The notes: generated by a model not told the origin, from the sequence alone. A DNA stretch of 64,000 bases from Fen-1258 sp947085815 (GCA_947085815.1 CAMTXU010000013.1:1-64000); one strand, 5' to 3'. Shown: positions 35,117 through 44,795, counted from the stretch's first letter. Made by a program: numbers and translations.

Positions 35117-36025
35117 ATGTCGCACAAATCTGGATTCGTATCAATCATAGGAAAGCCGAACGTTGGTAAATCAACTCTGATGAACGCTCTAATAGGAGAG
35201 AAACTTTCAATTATTACAAATAAACCGCAAACTACACGCAAGAAGATACTTGGAATACTTTCCGCTGAAAATTACCAAATCATTTTCCAGGATACACCCG
35301 GTATTCTTAATCCGGAATATCTTCTGCAAGAACGGATGCTGGATTATGTTTTTCAATCCGTAAAAAATTCTGAACTCGTTTTATTCATAATTGATATTAA
35401 TGCAGATCCAAGCGGTAGTTTAACGCTTAGTGATGAACGGGTCGTAAAAATTCTTTCCGAGGCGCAGTCGAAAAAAATTCTTCTCATCAATAAGATAGAT
35501 TTATCAAACCAAAATGTGGTTGAGAATTTAATGCGCGATCTTTCCTCTAAAAATCTTTTTGACAAAATACTTCCTATTTCTGCTTCAGAGGGGTTTAATC
35601 TCTCTTCGGTAACCGAATCCATTATCGAATATTTACCCGAACATCCAAAATATTTTCCCGATGATCAACTAAGCGACGAGAATGAACGCTTCTTTGTTTC
35701 GGAAATCATTCGTGAAAAAGTATTTGAACGATACCGGGATGAAATTCCCTACAGCACCGAAGTGATAATAGCCGAATTCAAGGAACGTGAAAACGCTAAA
35801 GATTATATAAGCGCTGAAATTGTTGTGGAAAAAGAAACTCAGAAGCCGATAATACTTGGAGCTAAGGGAGACGCAATAAAAAGATTAGGGCAGGAATCTC
35901 GCACCGCTATTGAAAAATTTTTACAACACGAAGTTTATCTTGAACTCAGAGTTAAGGTTAGAGAAAAGTGGCGTTCAAATCCAACCATGTTAAAAAGTTT
36001 CGGCTATAAAAAGGATGATGAATAA
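35117..36025 (+). CDS. era: GTPase Era
   Basis: A 302-residue protein with Walker A GKPNVGKST near residue 13, G2/G3 (QTTRKK, DTPG), G4 NKID near 120 and G5 SASEG. The C-terminal KH domain (EVYLELRVKVREKWR) binds the 3' end of 16S rRNA. It assists 30S assembly. It is first in a compact run of overlapping genes (era, DMT, acyP, ispF, dedA, lnt, ltaE). The ATG follows AAGAAAT with a weak SD. Confidence 0.97.
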   Translation: MSHKSGFVSIIGKPNVGKSTLMNALIGEKLSIITNKPQTTRKKILGILSAENYQIIFQDTPGILNPEYLLQERMLDYVFQSVKNSELVLFIIDINADPSGSLTLSDERVVKILSEAQSKKILLINKIDLSNQNVVENLMRDLSSKNLFDKILPISASEGFNLSSVTESIIEYLPEHPKYFPDDQLSDENERFFVSEIIREKVFERYRDEIPYSTEVIIAEFKERENAKDYISAEIVVEKETQKPIILGAKGDAIKRLGQESRTAIEKFLQHEVYLELRVKVREKWRSNPTMLKSFGYKKDDE

Positions 36026-36989
36026 ACCCTTCCAAAAAACTCAAGGTAAATTTTTCGGCGAAGCAGCTCTTCTTTTGATGACAATTATTTGGGGAGGAAC
36101 ATTTGTAATTGTTAAAGAGTCGCTTAGCGATATTTCCACTCTATTATTTGTAGGGCTGAGATTTGGGATTGCAGCTTCAGTTCTTTTTATCTTCTTATCT
36201 TTAAAAAATATTTTAATCGATAAAAAAATTATTCTTCCTGGTGCGATACTGGGTATTTGGCTTTTCCTTGGATTTCTAACGCAAACCGCCGGATTGAAAT
36301 TCACATCAGCCTCTAAATCCGGATTTTTAACCGGCTCTCTTGTAGTTATGATCCCGTTGTTTCAGACAATTATCGAGAAGAAGATACCTACAAGAGGTGC
36401 GCTAATCGGTACCGGTCTCGTCTTTATCGGAATTGTTTTTTTATCAAGCGGAGGAAATTCTATTCCCGACTTTTTTAAGAATATAGGAAACGATTTTAAT
36501 ATAGGTGATGGGCTGACTCTGATTTGTGCTGCATTCTTCGCGCTTCATATTGTGTTCATGGATATAATTTCGCCTAAGTATGATTTTTGGAATTTACTCT
36601 TTTTTCAATTAGTCACTGTCGCGCTTTTAAATCTTCTCTTTTCCCTTATTTTTTCTTTCTCGTCAATTGAGCCGCTCAAATTTTCACTTTCGAAGAATCT
36701 TGTAGTCGGAATTCTTTACACGGCTCTTCTTGCCACGCTGGTTAATTTTGCTCTCCAGACTAAGTATCAAAAAGTGGTAACTCCAACCAAAGCGGGAATT
36801 ATATACTCCTTCGAGCCGGTTTTTGCGGCGGTATTTGCTTTCTTTATACTCAACGAGAAAATTACTAACTTTGGTTTAGTCGGTTGTGTTTTGATCTTTC
36901 TCGGTTTAATTGTTTCTGAGGTATTCGACACGCTCTTTACCCAAAAGAATCAATATTTGGAAGTACAATCAAAAAATGAAAAGAGCTGA
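36015..36989 (+). CDS. DMT-superfamily (EamA) transporter
   Basis: A 324-residue integral membrane protein with about ten hydrophobic segments arranged as two EamA halves; IWGGTFVIVKESL opens the first, and the second half carries YSFEPVFAAVFAFFILNEK, both typical. Substrate unknown; the family includes amino-acid and metabolite exporters. The start overlaps the era stop by 11 bases and its own end overlaps acyP by 14, showing tight packing. Confidence 0.9.
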   Translation: MMNKPFQKTQGKFFGEAALLLMTIIWGGTFVIVKESLSDISTLLFVGLRFGIAASVLFIFLSLKNILIDKKIILPGAILGIWLFLGFLTQTAGLKFTSASKSGFLTGSLVVMIPLFQTIIEKKIPTRGALIGTGLVFIGIVFLSSGGNSIPDFFKNIGNDFNIGDGLTLICAAFFALHIVFMDIISPKYDFWNLLFFQLVTVALLNLLFSLIFSFSSIEPLKFSLSKNLVVGILYTALLATLVNFALQTKYQKVVTPTKAGIIYSFEPVFAAVFAFFILNEKITNFGLVGCVLIFLGLIVSEVFDTLFTQKNQYLEVQSKNEKS

Positions 36990-37248
36990 AATTATAGTTA
37001 ATGGTTTAGTACAAGGCGTTGGTTTCAGATATTTTGTAGTTAGGCTTGCGGAAAAGCTTGAATTGAAAGGGTACACAAAAAATTTATTTAACGGAGAAGT
37101 CTATACTATTGTTGAAGGAGAACATTTTATTATTGAGGAGTTCTTCAATAAAATAAAAATTGGTCCTATTCATGCTAATGTAAAAAACGCTTCGATAAAG
37201 TGGAGCGAATATAAAAATGAATTTACCCGGTTCGAGGTTAGATATTGA
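36976..37248 (+). CDS. acyP: Acylphosphatase
   Basis: A 90-residue acylphosphatase with IVNGLVQGVGFRYFVVRLA near the N-terminus, containing the catalytic Arg of the GVGFR motif, and KGYTKNLFNGEVY with the catalytic Asn. It hydrolyses acyl phosphates. The ATG at 36976 is used since the family begins a few residues before the VQGVGFR motif; a longer in-frame ORF overlapping the DMT gene is not family-like. It overlaps ispF by four bases (TTGA). Confidence 0.93.
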   Translation: MKRAEIIVNGLVQGVGFRYFVVRLAEKLELKGYTKNLFNGEVYTIVEGEHFIIEEFFNKIKIGPIHANVKNASIKWSEYKNEFTRFEVRY

Positions 37249-37736
37249 ACTCAAAAATTAAAATCGGTTTTGGTTATGACGTACATGCCTTTGCCCCCGG
37301 CAGGAAATTAATACTCGGCGGCATTGAAATACCTCACGATAAAGGATTATTGGGTCACTCCGATGCAGATGTACTTCTCCACGCTATTTGTGATGCAATT
37401 CTTGGTGCGCTCGCGCTTGGAGACATTGGCAAACATTTTCCTAATACCGATCCAAAGTACAAAGATGCGGACAGCAAGGTGTTGTTGGATAAAGTCCGCT
37501 ATCTAATGAATGATTTTCATTACGAAATTGGAAATATCGATTCTACAATCCTTTTGGAAGACCCTAAAATTTCTGCGTTCATTCCCGAAATGCGAAAAGT
37601 TATTGCAACAATTCTTGATGTAAATGTAGATCACATTTCGGTTAAAGCTACAACTTCCGAGAAGTTAGGTTATGTCGGACGTGAAGAAGGTTGTGCCGCT
37701 CAAGCAGTTGTTCTTCTCAATAAAAAAGAAAAATAA
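37245..37736 (+). CDS. ispF: 2-C-methyl-D-erythritol 2,4-cyclodiphosphate synthase IspF
   Basis: A 163-residue enzyme with the metal-binding GYDVHAF near residue 9 (Asp and His), LLGHSDADVLLHAICDAILGA and ATTSEKLGYVGREEG. It forms MEcPP in the non-mevalonate isoprenoid pathway. The start is TTG, overlapping the acyP stop. No other MEP-pathway gene is adjacent. One base overlaps the next gene. Confidence 0.96.
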   Translation: MNSKIKIGFGYDVHAFAPGRKLILGGIEIPHDKGLLGHSDADVLLHAICDAILGALALGDIGKHFPNTDPKYKDADSKVLLDKVRYLMNDFHYEIGNIDSTILLEDPKISAFIPEMRKVIATILDVNVDHISVKATTSEKLGYVGREEGCAAQAVVLLNKKEK

Positions 37737-38344
37737 TGCTTGAACAGATAATCTCTTATATCGGTACGCTGGATCCCACTTTAATCTATCTTGTCCTTTT
37801 CTTATTCGCATTCATCGAGAATATTTTTCCCCCATCTCCTAGTGATTTTGTAGTTCTCTTCGGCTCAACTCTTATAGCGCATTCCACTCTCGACTTTCTC
37901 CCCATTCTTATATTAACAAGTGTGGGTAGCGGAGCGGGATTTATAGTTATGTATTTTATAGGCGAGTATTTTGGAGAAAAAATATTACGTAAGGGGAGAT
38001 TCAAATTCATAAAAGAAGAATCTCTGCATAAAGCCGACCTATTTTATCACAAGTATGGTTACAATATAATTATTGTAAATAGGTTTCTCCCGGGAACTCG
38101 TGCGGTTGTAAGTTTCTTCTCAGGCGTTCATCGTCTTAAACCCGCACGGACTTTTATTTACGCAGCGGCAAGTTCTTTCTTATGGAACGCCTTGCTGATA
38201 TTTCTTGGAATTAAGTTGGGCGAGAATCTTGAAATTGTTGATAGTTATCTTTTCAGATATTCACAAATCATATTATCACTTACGGCTTTACTCTTAGTTT
38301 ATGTTGTTATAAGAATATGGATGAAAAAGAAAAAGAGCAAATGA
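37736..38344 (+). CDS. DedA family membrane protein
   Basis: A 202-residue protein with the DedA/SNARE-associated pattern: ENIFPPSPSDFVVLFGSTL near residue 28, MYFIGEYFGEKIL and RFLPGTRAVVSFFSGV near 118. It has several hydrophobic segments. DedA proteins are flippase-like factors important for membrane homeostasis. It is embedded in the era-ltaE run, directly before the lipoprotein acyltransferase lnt. Confidence 0.92.
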   Translation: MLEQIISYIGTLDPTLIYLVLFLFAFIENIFPPSPSDFVVLFGSTLIAHSTLDFLPILILTSVGSGAGFIVMYFIGEYFGEKILRKGRFKFIKEESLHKADLFYHKYGYNIIIVNRFLPGTRAVVSFFSGVHRLKPARTFIYAAASSFLWNALLIFLGIKLGENLEIVDSYLFRYSQIILSLTALLLVYVVIRIWMKKKKSK

Positions 38345-39996
38345 AAATTTTTCAAAAATATAAAATGGCGGCAACTGTAGAAGAAAAAAAAGAGCAGAAG
38401 AAAGATTTGTTGCTGGGGTTATTGAGCGGAGTATTACTCGGTTTATCATATCCTCCTATTCCTCTTCCATTCTTAAGTTTTTTTGCGTTTATTCCTTTTT
38501 TCTTTGTGATGGAAAAAAGAGAAACACTCGCGTCATTAAACAGGTTTACTTATTTCGCACTTTTCTTCTTCAACCTAATTACTTTGTATTGGGTCGGGAG
38601 CTGGACCAAAGAAGCCGATACTTTTTTAATGATCTCCGGTGCGGCACTATTATTTTTCAATCCTTTCTTTTATTTGATAATACCAACGCTCTACCATTTC
38701 TCAAAAAAAATATTTGGAAAAAAGATTGCACTTTTTCTCTTTCCATTCTATTGGGTGACGTTTGAATATCTCTATAGCTTAACAGATGCTCGTTTTCCCT
38801 GGCTCACGCTCGGAAATTGTTTACCATATTTTAATACATTTATTCAAATTGCCGATATCATTGGCGTTTACGGGCTCTCAATTGTAATTTTTTTCATAAA
38901 TATTTTTTTATATCTCTCCCTAAAAGAAGTTAGAACAGAAAAAAAAATTAACAATTCATACGCTATACCGGCTATAACAATATTCTTTTTGGTACTGATT
39001 TATGGAACAGTGAAGCTATCAAGCTTTACAATGTCGGAGAATAAAGTAAAAGTCGGTTTGATACAGCCGGATCTGAATCCCTGGGATAAATGGAAAGCCG
39101 GAAATCTTAATAATCAGCTTGATCAATATTTAAGTCTCTCAGAAAAAGCGGTTAATGAAGGAGCAAAACTAATTGTTTGGCCTGAATCGGCATTACCGGT
39201 TTATTTACTTTCCGGGAATTATGATTTTGAAGTCTCGCGAATTCATCAGTTTGTAGATTTCAACAAAATTAATTTACTAACCGGTATGCCTGATCTGAAT
39301 TTTTATTTCAACAGAAAGGAATCTCCGAAAGATGCAAAAGAAACTAAGAACGGCACTTTATATACTTCTTACAATTCAATTCTACTATTTAAACCAAATT
39401 CTATGGATGTTAAAAAATATGGAAAAATAAAACTTGTCCCGTTTGGAGAGCACGTTCCATTCGTAGAACAATTACCGTTTCTGGGTGAATTTATTAAATG
39501 GGAAGTCGGCATTTCTAGCTGGAATGTCGGGCGCGATCAAACTGTATTCGATCTTACAAGAACAGGCAGTGTCCCTCTAAAAATTGGTGGAGTTATCTGC
39601 ATCGAGTCGATATATCCCGACTTTGTAGCGGACTTTGTACAGCGAGGAGCTAATCTGATTGTAGTTGTGACAAATGACAGCTGGTACGGAAATTCGAGCG
39701 GACCATATCAGCATAAAGAAATTTCTGTATTGCGTGCTGTAGAAAACCGGAAGTCGGTTATTCGTACCGCCAATGGAGGAATAAGTTGTATAATAGATCC
39801 TCTTGGAAGAACTATTTCATCAACAAAACTTTTTACGAGAGATGTTCTGGTGGGCGATGCTGTTATTCAAGATGGATTAACGATCTACTCACGCTTCCCG
39901 CTGGTCTTTCCCCTTCTTTCTTCATTCATTTCGATAGGAACAATTTTATTTTTCATTTATAAAAAAATATCAACTAAACTGAAGAAGCAATTATGA
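38341..39996 (+). CDS. lnt: Apolipoprotein N-acyltransferase Lnt
   Basis: A 551-residue enzyme. The first ~230 residues are membrane-spanning and the C-terminal part is the nitrilase-like domain, with the catalytic triad in WPESALP (Glu), KLVPFGEHVPF (Lys) and GVICIESIYPDF (Cys). It adds the third acyl chain to lipoproteins. The ATG at 38341 overlaps the dedA stop (ATGA); an upstream in-frame ATG at 38317 would add 8 residues. It overlaps ltaE by four bases. Confidence 0.94.
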   Translation: MKIFQKYKMAATVEEKKEQKKDLLLGLLSGVLLGLSYPPIPLPFLSFFAFIPFFFVMEKRETLASLNRFTYFALFFFNLITLYWVGSWTKEADTFLMISGAALLFFNPFFYLIIPTLYHFSKKIFGKKIALFLFPFYWVTFEYLYSLTDARFPWLTLGNCLPYFNTFIQIADIIGVYGLSIVIFFINIFLYLSLKEVRTEKKINNSYAIPAITIFFLVLIYGTVKLSSFTMSENKVKVGLIQPDLNPWDKWKAGNLNNQLDQYLSLSEKAVNEGAKLIVWPESALPVYLLSGNYDFEVSRIHQFVDFNKINLLTGMPDLNFYFNRKESPKDAKETKNGTLYTSYNSILLFKPNSMDVKKYGKIKLVPFGEHVPFVEQLPFLGEFIKWEVGISSWNVGRDQTVFDLTRTGSVPLKIGGVICIESIYPDFVADFVQRGANLIVVVTNDSWYGNSSGPYQHKEISVLRAVENRKSVIRTANGGISCIIDPLGRTISSTKLFTRDVLVGDAVIQDGLTIYSRFPLVFPLLSSFISIGTILFFIYKKISTKLKKQL

Positions 39997-41024
39997 AAAA
40001 AGTTATTGATTTAAGAAGCGATACGCTTACAAAACCAACGAATGAAATGCGCAAAGCTATGTATGATGCGGAAGTTGGAGATGACGTTTATAAAGAGGAT
40101 CCGACCGCAAACGAACTTGAAAAATACGCCGCGGAACTTCTTGGTAAGGAATCGGCTCTCTTTGTACCGAGCGGAGTAATGGGCAATCAAATTTGCTTGA
40201 ATGTTCTGACGCGACCCGGAGATGAAGTTATTTGTGAAAAGGATGCTCATATTTTTCAGTATGAATCCGGTTCTCCCGCCGCATTAAGCGGACTTCAATT
40301 GAGTTTGGTTGATGGTATCAAGGGTGTATTCACTCCCGATCAAATTGAATCTTTGATCCGCCCGGAGAGCGCTTATTACATGGCACGTACAAAAGTCATC
40401 GAAGTTGAAAACACACACAACCGCGCCGGTGGAACAATTAATCCGATTGAGAACATTAAAGCGCTTAGCGAGCTGGCAAAAAAATATAATCTCTACTTTC
40501 ATCTCGATGGCGCGAGAATTTGGAATGCTTCTGTTGCAACCGGAATTTCTCCGGCTGAATACGCAAAATATTTTGATACTGTCTCTTGTTGCCTCTCTAA
40601 AGGATTAGGCGCGCCAATAGGATCTATTATTGCAGGCACAAAAGATTTTGTCAAGCAAGCTTTTCGTGTGCGCAAAGCTTGGGGTGGTGGTATGCGCCAG
40701 GTTGGTGTTCTTGCCGCTGCCGGATTGTTCGCTTTGAAAAATAATATTTCACGATTGAAAGAGGATCATGAAAAAGCGCGAGTTTTGGCGAACGATCTTG
40801 CGAAACTTCAAAACATTTCGGTTGATATGGAATCAATACAGACGAATATTGTTATGTTCACACCCATAAATATTTCTGTTGAAGATTTTTTGAAAAAATG
40901 CAAAGAGAATGGATTAAAGCTCGGAACGGGAAAAGTTGGTGTGATAAGGGCTGTGACTCATATGGATGCTTCTATGGAAGAGATTAAAGAAGTTGCAATA
41001 ATTATAGAAAGAATTACTTCATAA
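39993..41024 (+). CDS. ltaE: Low-specificity L-threonine aldolase
   Basis: A 343-residue PLP enzyme of fold type I. It has IDLRSDTLTKPT at the N-terminus, VGDDVYKEDPTANELE, EVENTHNRAGGT and the PLP-lysine region SCCLSKGLGAPIGS near residue 198. It cleaves threonine to glycine and acetaldehyde. It is last in the compact run, and an R5 hexamer repeat starts immediately after its stop. Confidence 0.95.
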   Translation: MKKVIDLRSDTLTKPTNEMRKAMYDAEVGDDVYKEDPTANELEKYAAELLGKESALFVPSGVMGNQICLNVLTRPGDEVICEKDAHIFQYESGSPAALSGLQLSLVDGIKGVFTPDQIESLIRPESAYYMARTKVIEVENTHNRAGGTINPIENIKALSELAKKYNLYFHLDGARIWNASVATGISPAEYAKYFDTVSCCLSKGLGAPIGSIIAGTKDFVKQAFRVRKAWGGGMRQVGVLAAAGLFALKNNISRLKEDHEKARVLANDLAKLQNISVDMESIQTNIVMFTPINISVEDFLKKCKENGLKLGTGKVGVIRAVTHMDASMEEIKEVAIIIERITS

Positions 41025-41117
41025 AACTATCGTGCTCTTGATCTTGTTCTTAATCTTAGTCGCTCACGAGATAGCGAAACAAAATCAAGAGCAAGATCAT
41101 GAGCAAGAGCAAGAAAA
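41025..41117 (+). repeat. R5 hexamer inverted repeat, copy a
   Basis: The left half has CTCTTGATCTTG and the right half AATCAAGAGCAAGATCATG followed by AGCAAGAGCAAG, so the halves are inverted copies of a (GATCAA/GAGCAA) six-base unit. It begins at the ltaE stop and ends against a frameshifted thioesterase. Related copies are at 58958 and 63918. Confidence 0.75.
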
Positions 41118-41119
41118 AA

Positions 41120-41571
41120 ATGGAAATCTCAAACTACAATCACAAAATCATCGAAGTCGTCCATTTCCACCAAGTGGAGATGCTTGGTGTCTCAATAACG
41201 CAGTGTACTATAATTACTTTGAGGATGCACGAATAAAATATGTTCAAGATCCTAAGAAAAATTTTGCGCTCAAGGAGTTGCTGGAAAGAAATTCATTCTT
41301 CATTATGGTACATAATGATTGCGACTATCTGGATTCAGCTTATCTGGATGACGAATTGAATGTTTACACGCGAATAGAATTTATAAAGAACTCAAGTTTT
41401 GGATTTAAGCATATAGTAGAAAAAGCTAAAAGCAAAAAAATTATTGCATGTGGAATGGGTGTAGTTGTGCATATTGACCGCATCACTAAAAAATCTTTGC
41501 CTATTCCGCAAGAATTTTATGACGCCGTTCAAAAATTCGAACGGCAAGTTGAAATTCGCAAATCAACTTAG
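41120..41571 (+). pseudogene. Acyl-CoA thioesterase (4HBT/hot-dog) with a frameshift
   Basis: Starting at ATG 41120 the frame gives NYNHKIIEVVHFHQVEMLG; the next frame (from about 41190) continues NNAVYYNYFEDARIKYV and then the rest of a hot-dog thioesterase up to 41571. A family member reads MLGVxNNAVYYNYFED without interruption, so one base is missing near 41186-41193. The frame that runs through from 41032 is unlikely to be the true N-terminus because it translates the R5 repeat (LLILFLILVAHE...QEQDHEQEQEK). Either a recent frameshift or an assembly error. Confidence 0.75.
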
Positions 41572-42698
41572 CGAATTATGAAAAGTATAGTTCCGATACC
41601 GAGTATAGAAATTGTTACCCATCTGCATTGGACTGGATATTTTTTCTTTAATACGCCCCATAACTTTGCCGCTCCCAGCATCAATACAATCAATGCTACA
41701 GTTATAAGAGAGCATTCTCCAAAGCCATAGTTCTGTTTAGATATTTGTACTAGGCTCTTGCCCCAAAATATTTCACGGTAGATTAATTGGAGATGTAGCC
41801 AATAAATCAAAAGGGATTCACGGCTGACATCCAAAATGAGTGATTTATAATTTTCTTTTTTGTGAAGATAAAACCAGAATACTCCCAGTAAGAATAAAAT
41901 CACTCCAAGTCGCTCAAAGAAGAAAAGCGGATTCGGTCTTGTTCCAACATTCAAAAGAGGGAGTATTAAATACATTAGAAAAACACTGACCAGATAAAAT
42001 GTAATGCCAAAAATTATTAGCTTCCTGGCAAAGGCTTCTTCCGTATTGCTCTGTTTAGCCTCAATATAATATTTGGCAACATAGGCGCCGCTGAATATAA
42101 ATACCCACCATGGGAAAAGCGGAAAAAGTGAACCGTGCATTTTGTTAAGATAATTTGAAAAGAAGAGAGGTATATAGCTGGAAAAATCTATTGCCCACAT
42201 TAAAGGACTTATTACTAGCACAGCAATAGTGGCAAAAAGATTAAAATTATAAAACTTTTGTTCTGATTTAATAAATATTCTCGCAAGAAGTAAAATAATT
42301 AATCCGGTGGATATCAATTGAAGAATATCAACAGTGTATAAACTTTCTAAAACAGGTTGCGTTTGATTATGAAGAAGTTTTGACAACGAGAAGTAGGGGA
42401 GATGGAGCGAGTAGCCGACTAAAAATATAAGTCCGATTCGCGACATCTTCCGCCAAAATTCTTTTCCGAATAATCTGAGTTGTTCAATTCCTTTTTGCAA
42501 GGACAATACAAAAACTAATCCTGAAGCAAAAGTGAAAGATGGTGCAACTAGTCCGTTAATAAAATTTAATCGGTCAAATAACCAGGTATGCTTCAGCGCA
42601 GGGAGCAAGAGTGAATTAAATACATGCACCTCAATCATTACGATTAATGCCAGACCTTTCAAAAGATCAATAAATAAAGCACGACTTTTCACGCTCAT
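41568..42698 (-). CDS. DUF1624 family membrane acyltransferase-like protein
   Basis: A 376-residue protein with about ten hydrophobic segments. The N-terminus (RALFIDLLKGLALIVMIEVH) and SFTFASGLVFVLSLQKG are typical of the heparan-alpha-glucosaminide acetyltransferase-like DUF1624 family, which also resembles YeiB. It may transfer an acyl group to an envelope carbohydrate. Its stop overlaps the convergent thioesterase stop by four bases. The gene upstream is divergent. Confidence 0.78.
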   Translation of the reverse strand: MSVKSRALFIDLLKGLALIVMIEVHVFNSLLLPALKHTWLFDRLNFINGLVAPSFTFASGLVFVLSLQKGIEQLRLFGKEFWRKMSRIGLIFLVGYSLHLPYFSLSKLLHNQTQPVLESLYTVDILQLISTGLIILLLARIFIKSEQKFYNFNLFATIAVLVISPLMWAIDFSSYIPLFFSNYLNKMHGSLFPLFPWWVFIFSGAYVAKYYIEAKQSNTEEAFARKLIIFGITFYLVSVFLMYLILPLLNVGTRPNPLFFFERLGVILFLLGVFWFYLHKKENYKSLILDVSRESLLIYWLHLQLIYREIFWGKSLVQISKQNYGFGECSLITVALIVLMLGAAKLWGVLKKKYPVQCRWVTISILGIGTILFIIR

Positions 42699-42844
42699 TA
42701 TTTTTGCTCGAAAAATTTGTATTTAAGATAGTGAATAAAAAATATATTCAATAGAGGAAAGATATTGCCGAAGCTTTTTCGTTCTATAAAATTTGAAAAT
42801 AATTTAGTAGTTTGGCAGTAGATCAAGAAAATAAAAGGGGAATT

Positions 42845-43534
42845 ATGAACCTGGTTTTTGATATTGAAACCGTTGGAGTTGATTTTGAAACTCTCTCCGA
42901 ATCCCAGCAGGAATTCTTGCTGCGTTACACAGAAACCGAAAAAAATCCTCAGAAGAAAGATGAATTGGTAGAGGAGCAGAAACGATATCTTAGTCTCTAC
43001 CCCTATACAGCTAAAATTATTGCAATCGGTTTAATTAATACCGATAAAGAAAGTTCAATTGTTCTTTATGAGAATAGCGAAAATGAGGAATGGATTGCCG
43101 AAGAAAAAATTACTAAGTACAAACCCGCCGATGAAGAGCAAATGCTCAAATATTTTTGGAAATATGCGGCTCAGGCAGAAAAAGTTATCTCTTTTAACGG
43201 AAGAAGTTTCGATCTACCATTTATTATGATTCGCTCTGCCATGTATAAAATAAAACCAACAAGAAATTTTTTGAAAAATCGTTACGATTCTTCCCATCAT
43301 GTCGATCTTCTAGATCAATTTACATTTTATGGACTCACAAAGAAATTCAATCTTGATTTTTATTGTCATGCCATGGGAATTGAATCACCGAAATCCAAAG
43401 GGATCACAGGAATGGATGTTAAAGAACTTTACCGCGCCGGAAGAATGAAGGACATTGCCATCTACTGCCACGCCGATGTAAAAGCGACATATGAATTGTA
43501 TAAAATATGGAACGATTTTTTGAATTTGAGCTGA
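42845..43534 (+). CDS. DEDD 3'-5' exonuclease (PolB-exo2 type, predicted)
   Basis: A 229-residue RNase H-like exonuclease of the PF10108 type. Exonuclease motifs are VFDIETVG (ExoI), FNGRSFDLPFI (ExoII) and YCHADVKATYEL (ExoIII, Asp). It should degrade single-stranded nucleic acid 3' to 5'. The ATG at 42845 has the SD AAAGGGGAATT; the upstream in-frame TTG lacks one. It stands alone between the divergent DUF1624 gene and an RsbRD-like gene. Confidence 0.88.
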   Translation: MNLVFDIETVGVDFETLSESQQEFLLRYTETEKNPQKKDELVEEQKRYLSLYPYTAKIIAIGLINTDKESSIVLYENSENEEWIAEEKITKYKPADEEQMLKYFWKYAAQAEKVISFNGRSFDLPFIMIRSAMYKIKPTRNFLKNRYDSSHHVDLLDQFTFYGLTKKFNLDFYCHAMGIESPKSKGITGMDVKELYRAGRMKDIAIYCHADVKATYELYKIWNDFLNLS

Positions 43535-43612
43535 CATTACATTCTTTATCCAACAATTGCATTGAAGATTAGCCCTTGATGTAATATGTTGTAATCCAAA
43601 CTTGGAGGTACT

Positions 43613-44161
43613 ATGGATTTTATTAATATCATCAACTTGATTAACCAGCATAAGCATAAAATCGCAACTGCTTATTTCGAGCAAGTCAAAAACACCGATT
43701 ACATGAAGACCTATCATAAACTCGATCCGGAAAAGGTAATTGCAAGAGAAGAAGCTACTTATACTCATCTGGTAGATTGGTTAAAAAATGGCGCCAATAA
43801 TGACGACGCCGAGAAGTTTTTTGCAAATGTCGGTTCGGAGAGATATACAGAAGGCTTTCCTTTAAGTGAACTGAACTATGCACTATATATAAGCAAGAAA
43901 GCTTTTTGGTCGTTTATGATTGAGCACTCTGAAATAATTGAAGGACTAGATAAAAAATTAATTGTTGAGTTTTTTGGAATACTAAGTAATTATTTTGCAC
44001 TTGGTGGTTTTTATATGGTTAGAGGATATATTAATACTCTGTTTGATAAACTCGATATCAATGATAGACTCACACGTGAAGAAATTCACAATATTCTGGT
44101 GCGCGGTGCCTTAGATGAAGAAGATCTTGATATGAGCGAATTCGCATGGAGGCACGTTTAA
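43613..44161 (+). CDS. RsbRD N-terminal-like helical protein
   Basis: A 182-residue, all-helical protein of unknown function. The pattern (NQHKHKIATAYFEQV, EREATYTHLVDWL-like helix and SELNYALYISKKAFWSFM) is reminiscent of the RsbRD N-terminal domain, found in stressosome or sensor proteins, but no STAS or other output domain follows. A conserved-looking LPL/FPL turn precedes the long helices. The ATG follows TTGGAGGTACT, a good SD. Identification is tentative. Confidence 0.55.
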   Translation: MDFINIINLINQHKHKIATAYFEQVKNTDYMKTYHKLDPEKVIAREEATYTHLVDWLKNGANNDDAEKFFANVGSERYTEGFPLSELNYALYISKKAFWSFMIEHSEIIEGLDKKLIVEFFGILSNYFALGGFYMVRGYINTLFDKLDINDRLTREEIHNILVRGALDEEDLDMSEFAWRHV

Positions 44162-44260
44162 TAAAATATAATCCCAAAGTTTTTAATGCATCAATCATTT
44201 TTCAGAAATATGTTTCTATTCCGGTTAAACAACAGCATCAATAACTAATTGGAGTTCTAC

Positions 44261-44674
44261 ATGAACACAAAAAAAATGATTATTGCAGTCATCGCTGTTT
44301 TTATTCTTCTGGAAGCAACAAACTTCCTTGTGCACAACGTCATTCTCTCTAAAACATATGAGGGTATGGCTAACGTTTTCCGCTCTTTGGAAGAAATGAA
44401 TAGGAGAATGTGGAGGATGTTGATAGCAGATCTGGTCTGGTCTTTCTTCTTTGTATTTATTTTTATTAAAGGATACCAGAACAAAGGACTTATGGAAGGA
44501 GTCCGTTACGGAGTTTATATAGCCTTATTCATGAACTTTGTAGCTGCCGTTGCTCAAAATGTAGTATATCCAATCCCGTACACTTTAGCCCTGCAATGGT
44601 TTATCTTTGGGTCTATTCAATGTATAATTCTAGGAATAGTTACGGCATTAATTTATAAACCAAAAGCAGCGTAG
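44261..44674 (+). CDS. Small membrane protein of unknown function
   Basis: A 137-residue protein with four hydrophobic segments (MIIAVIAVFILLEATNFLV, MLIADLVWSFFFVFIFI, GVYIALFMNFVAAVAQNVV, WFIFGSIQCIILGIVTALI). No catalytic motif is apparent. ATG 44261 is preferred since TTGGAG lies just upstream of it; an in-frame start at 44249 overlaps the SD. A hairpin terminator follows at 44699. Confidence 0.65.
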   Translation: MNTKKMIIAVIAVFILLEATNFLVHNVILSKTYEGMANVFRSLEEMNRRMWRMLIADLVWSFFFVFIFIKGYQNKGLMEGVRYGVYIALFMNFVAAVAQNVVYPIPYTLALQWFIFGSIQCIILGIVTALIYKPKAA

Positions 44675-44698
44675 TACGCTTTAAAATAATAGTTTTTA

Positions 44699-44730
44699 TA
44701 AAAGGGGCGCCTTCGATGCGCCTCTTTTCA
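44699..44730 (+). terminator. Intrinsic terminator after the small membrane protein
   Basis: AAAAGGGGCGC, loop CTTCGAT, GCGCCTCTTTT gives a GC-rich stem followed by a T run. It lies 25 bases after the stop codon of the membrane-protein gene and before mobA, which is transcribed in the same direction. Confidence 0.85.
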
Positions 44731-44795
44731 AGTAAATATATTTTGTTTTAAAAAATCTCACCCCTTATTTTCAGTAACACCATTTGAGCAATTGA

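Noticed and set aside
41032..41190. N-terminal 53 residues of the open frame before the thioesterase
   Set aside because: They are a translation of the R5 repeat and unrelated sequence, with the real thioesterase start in another frame.
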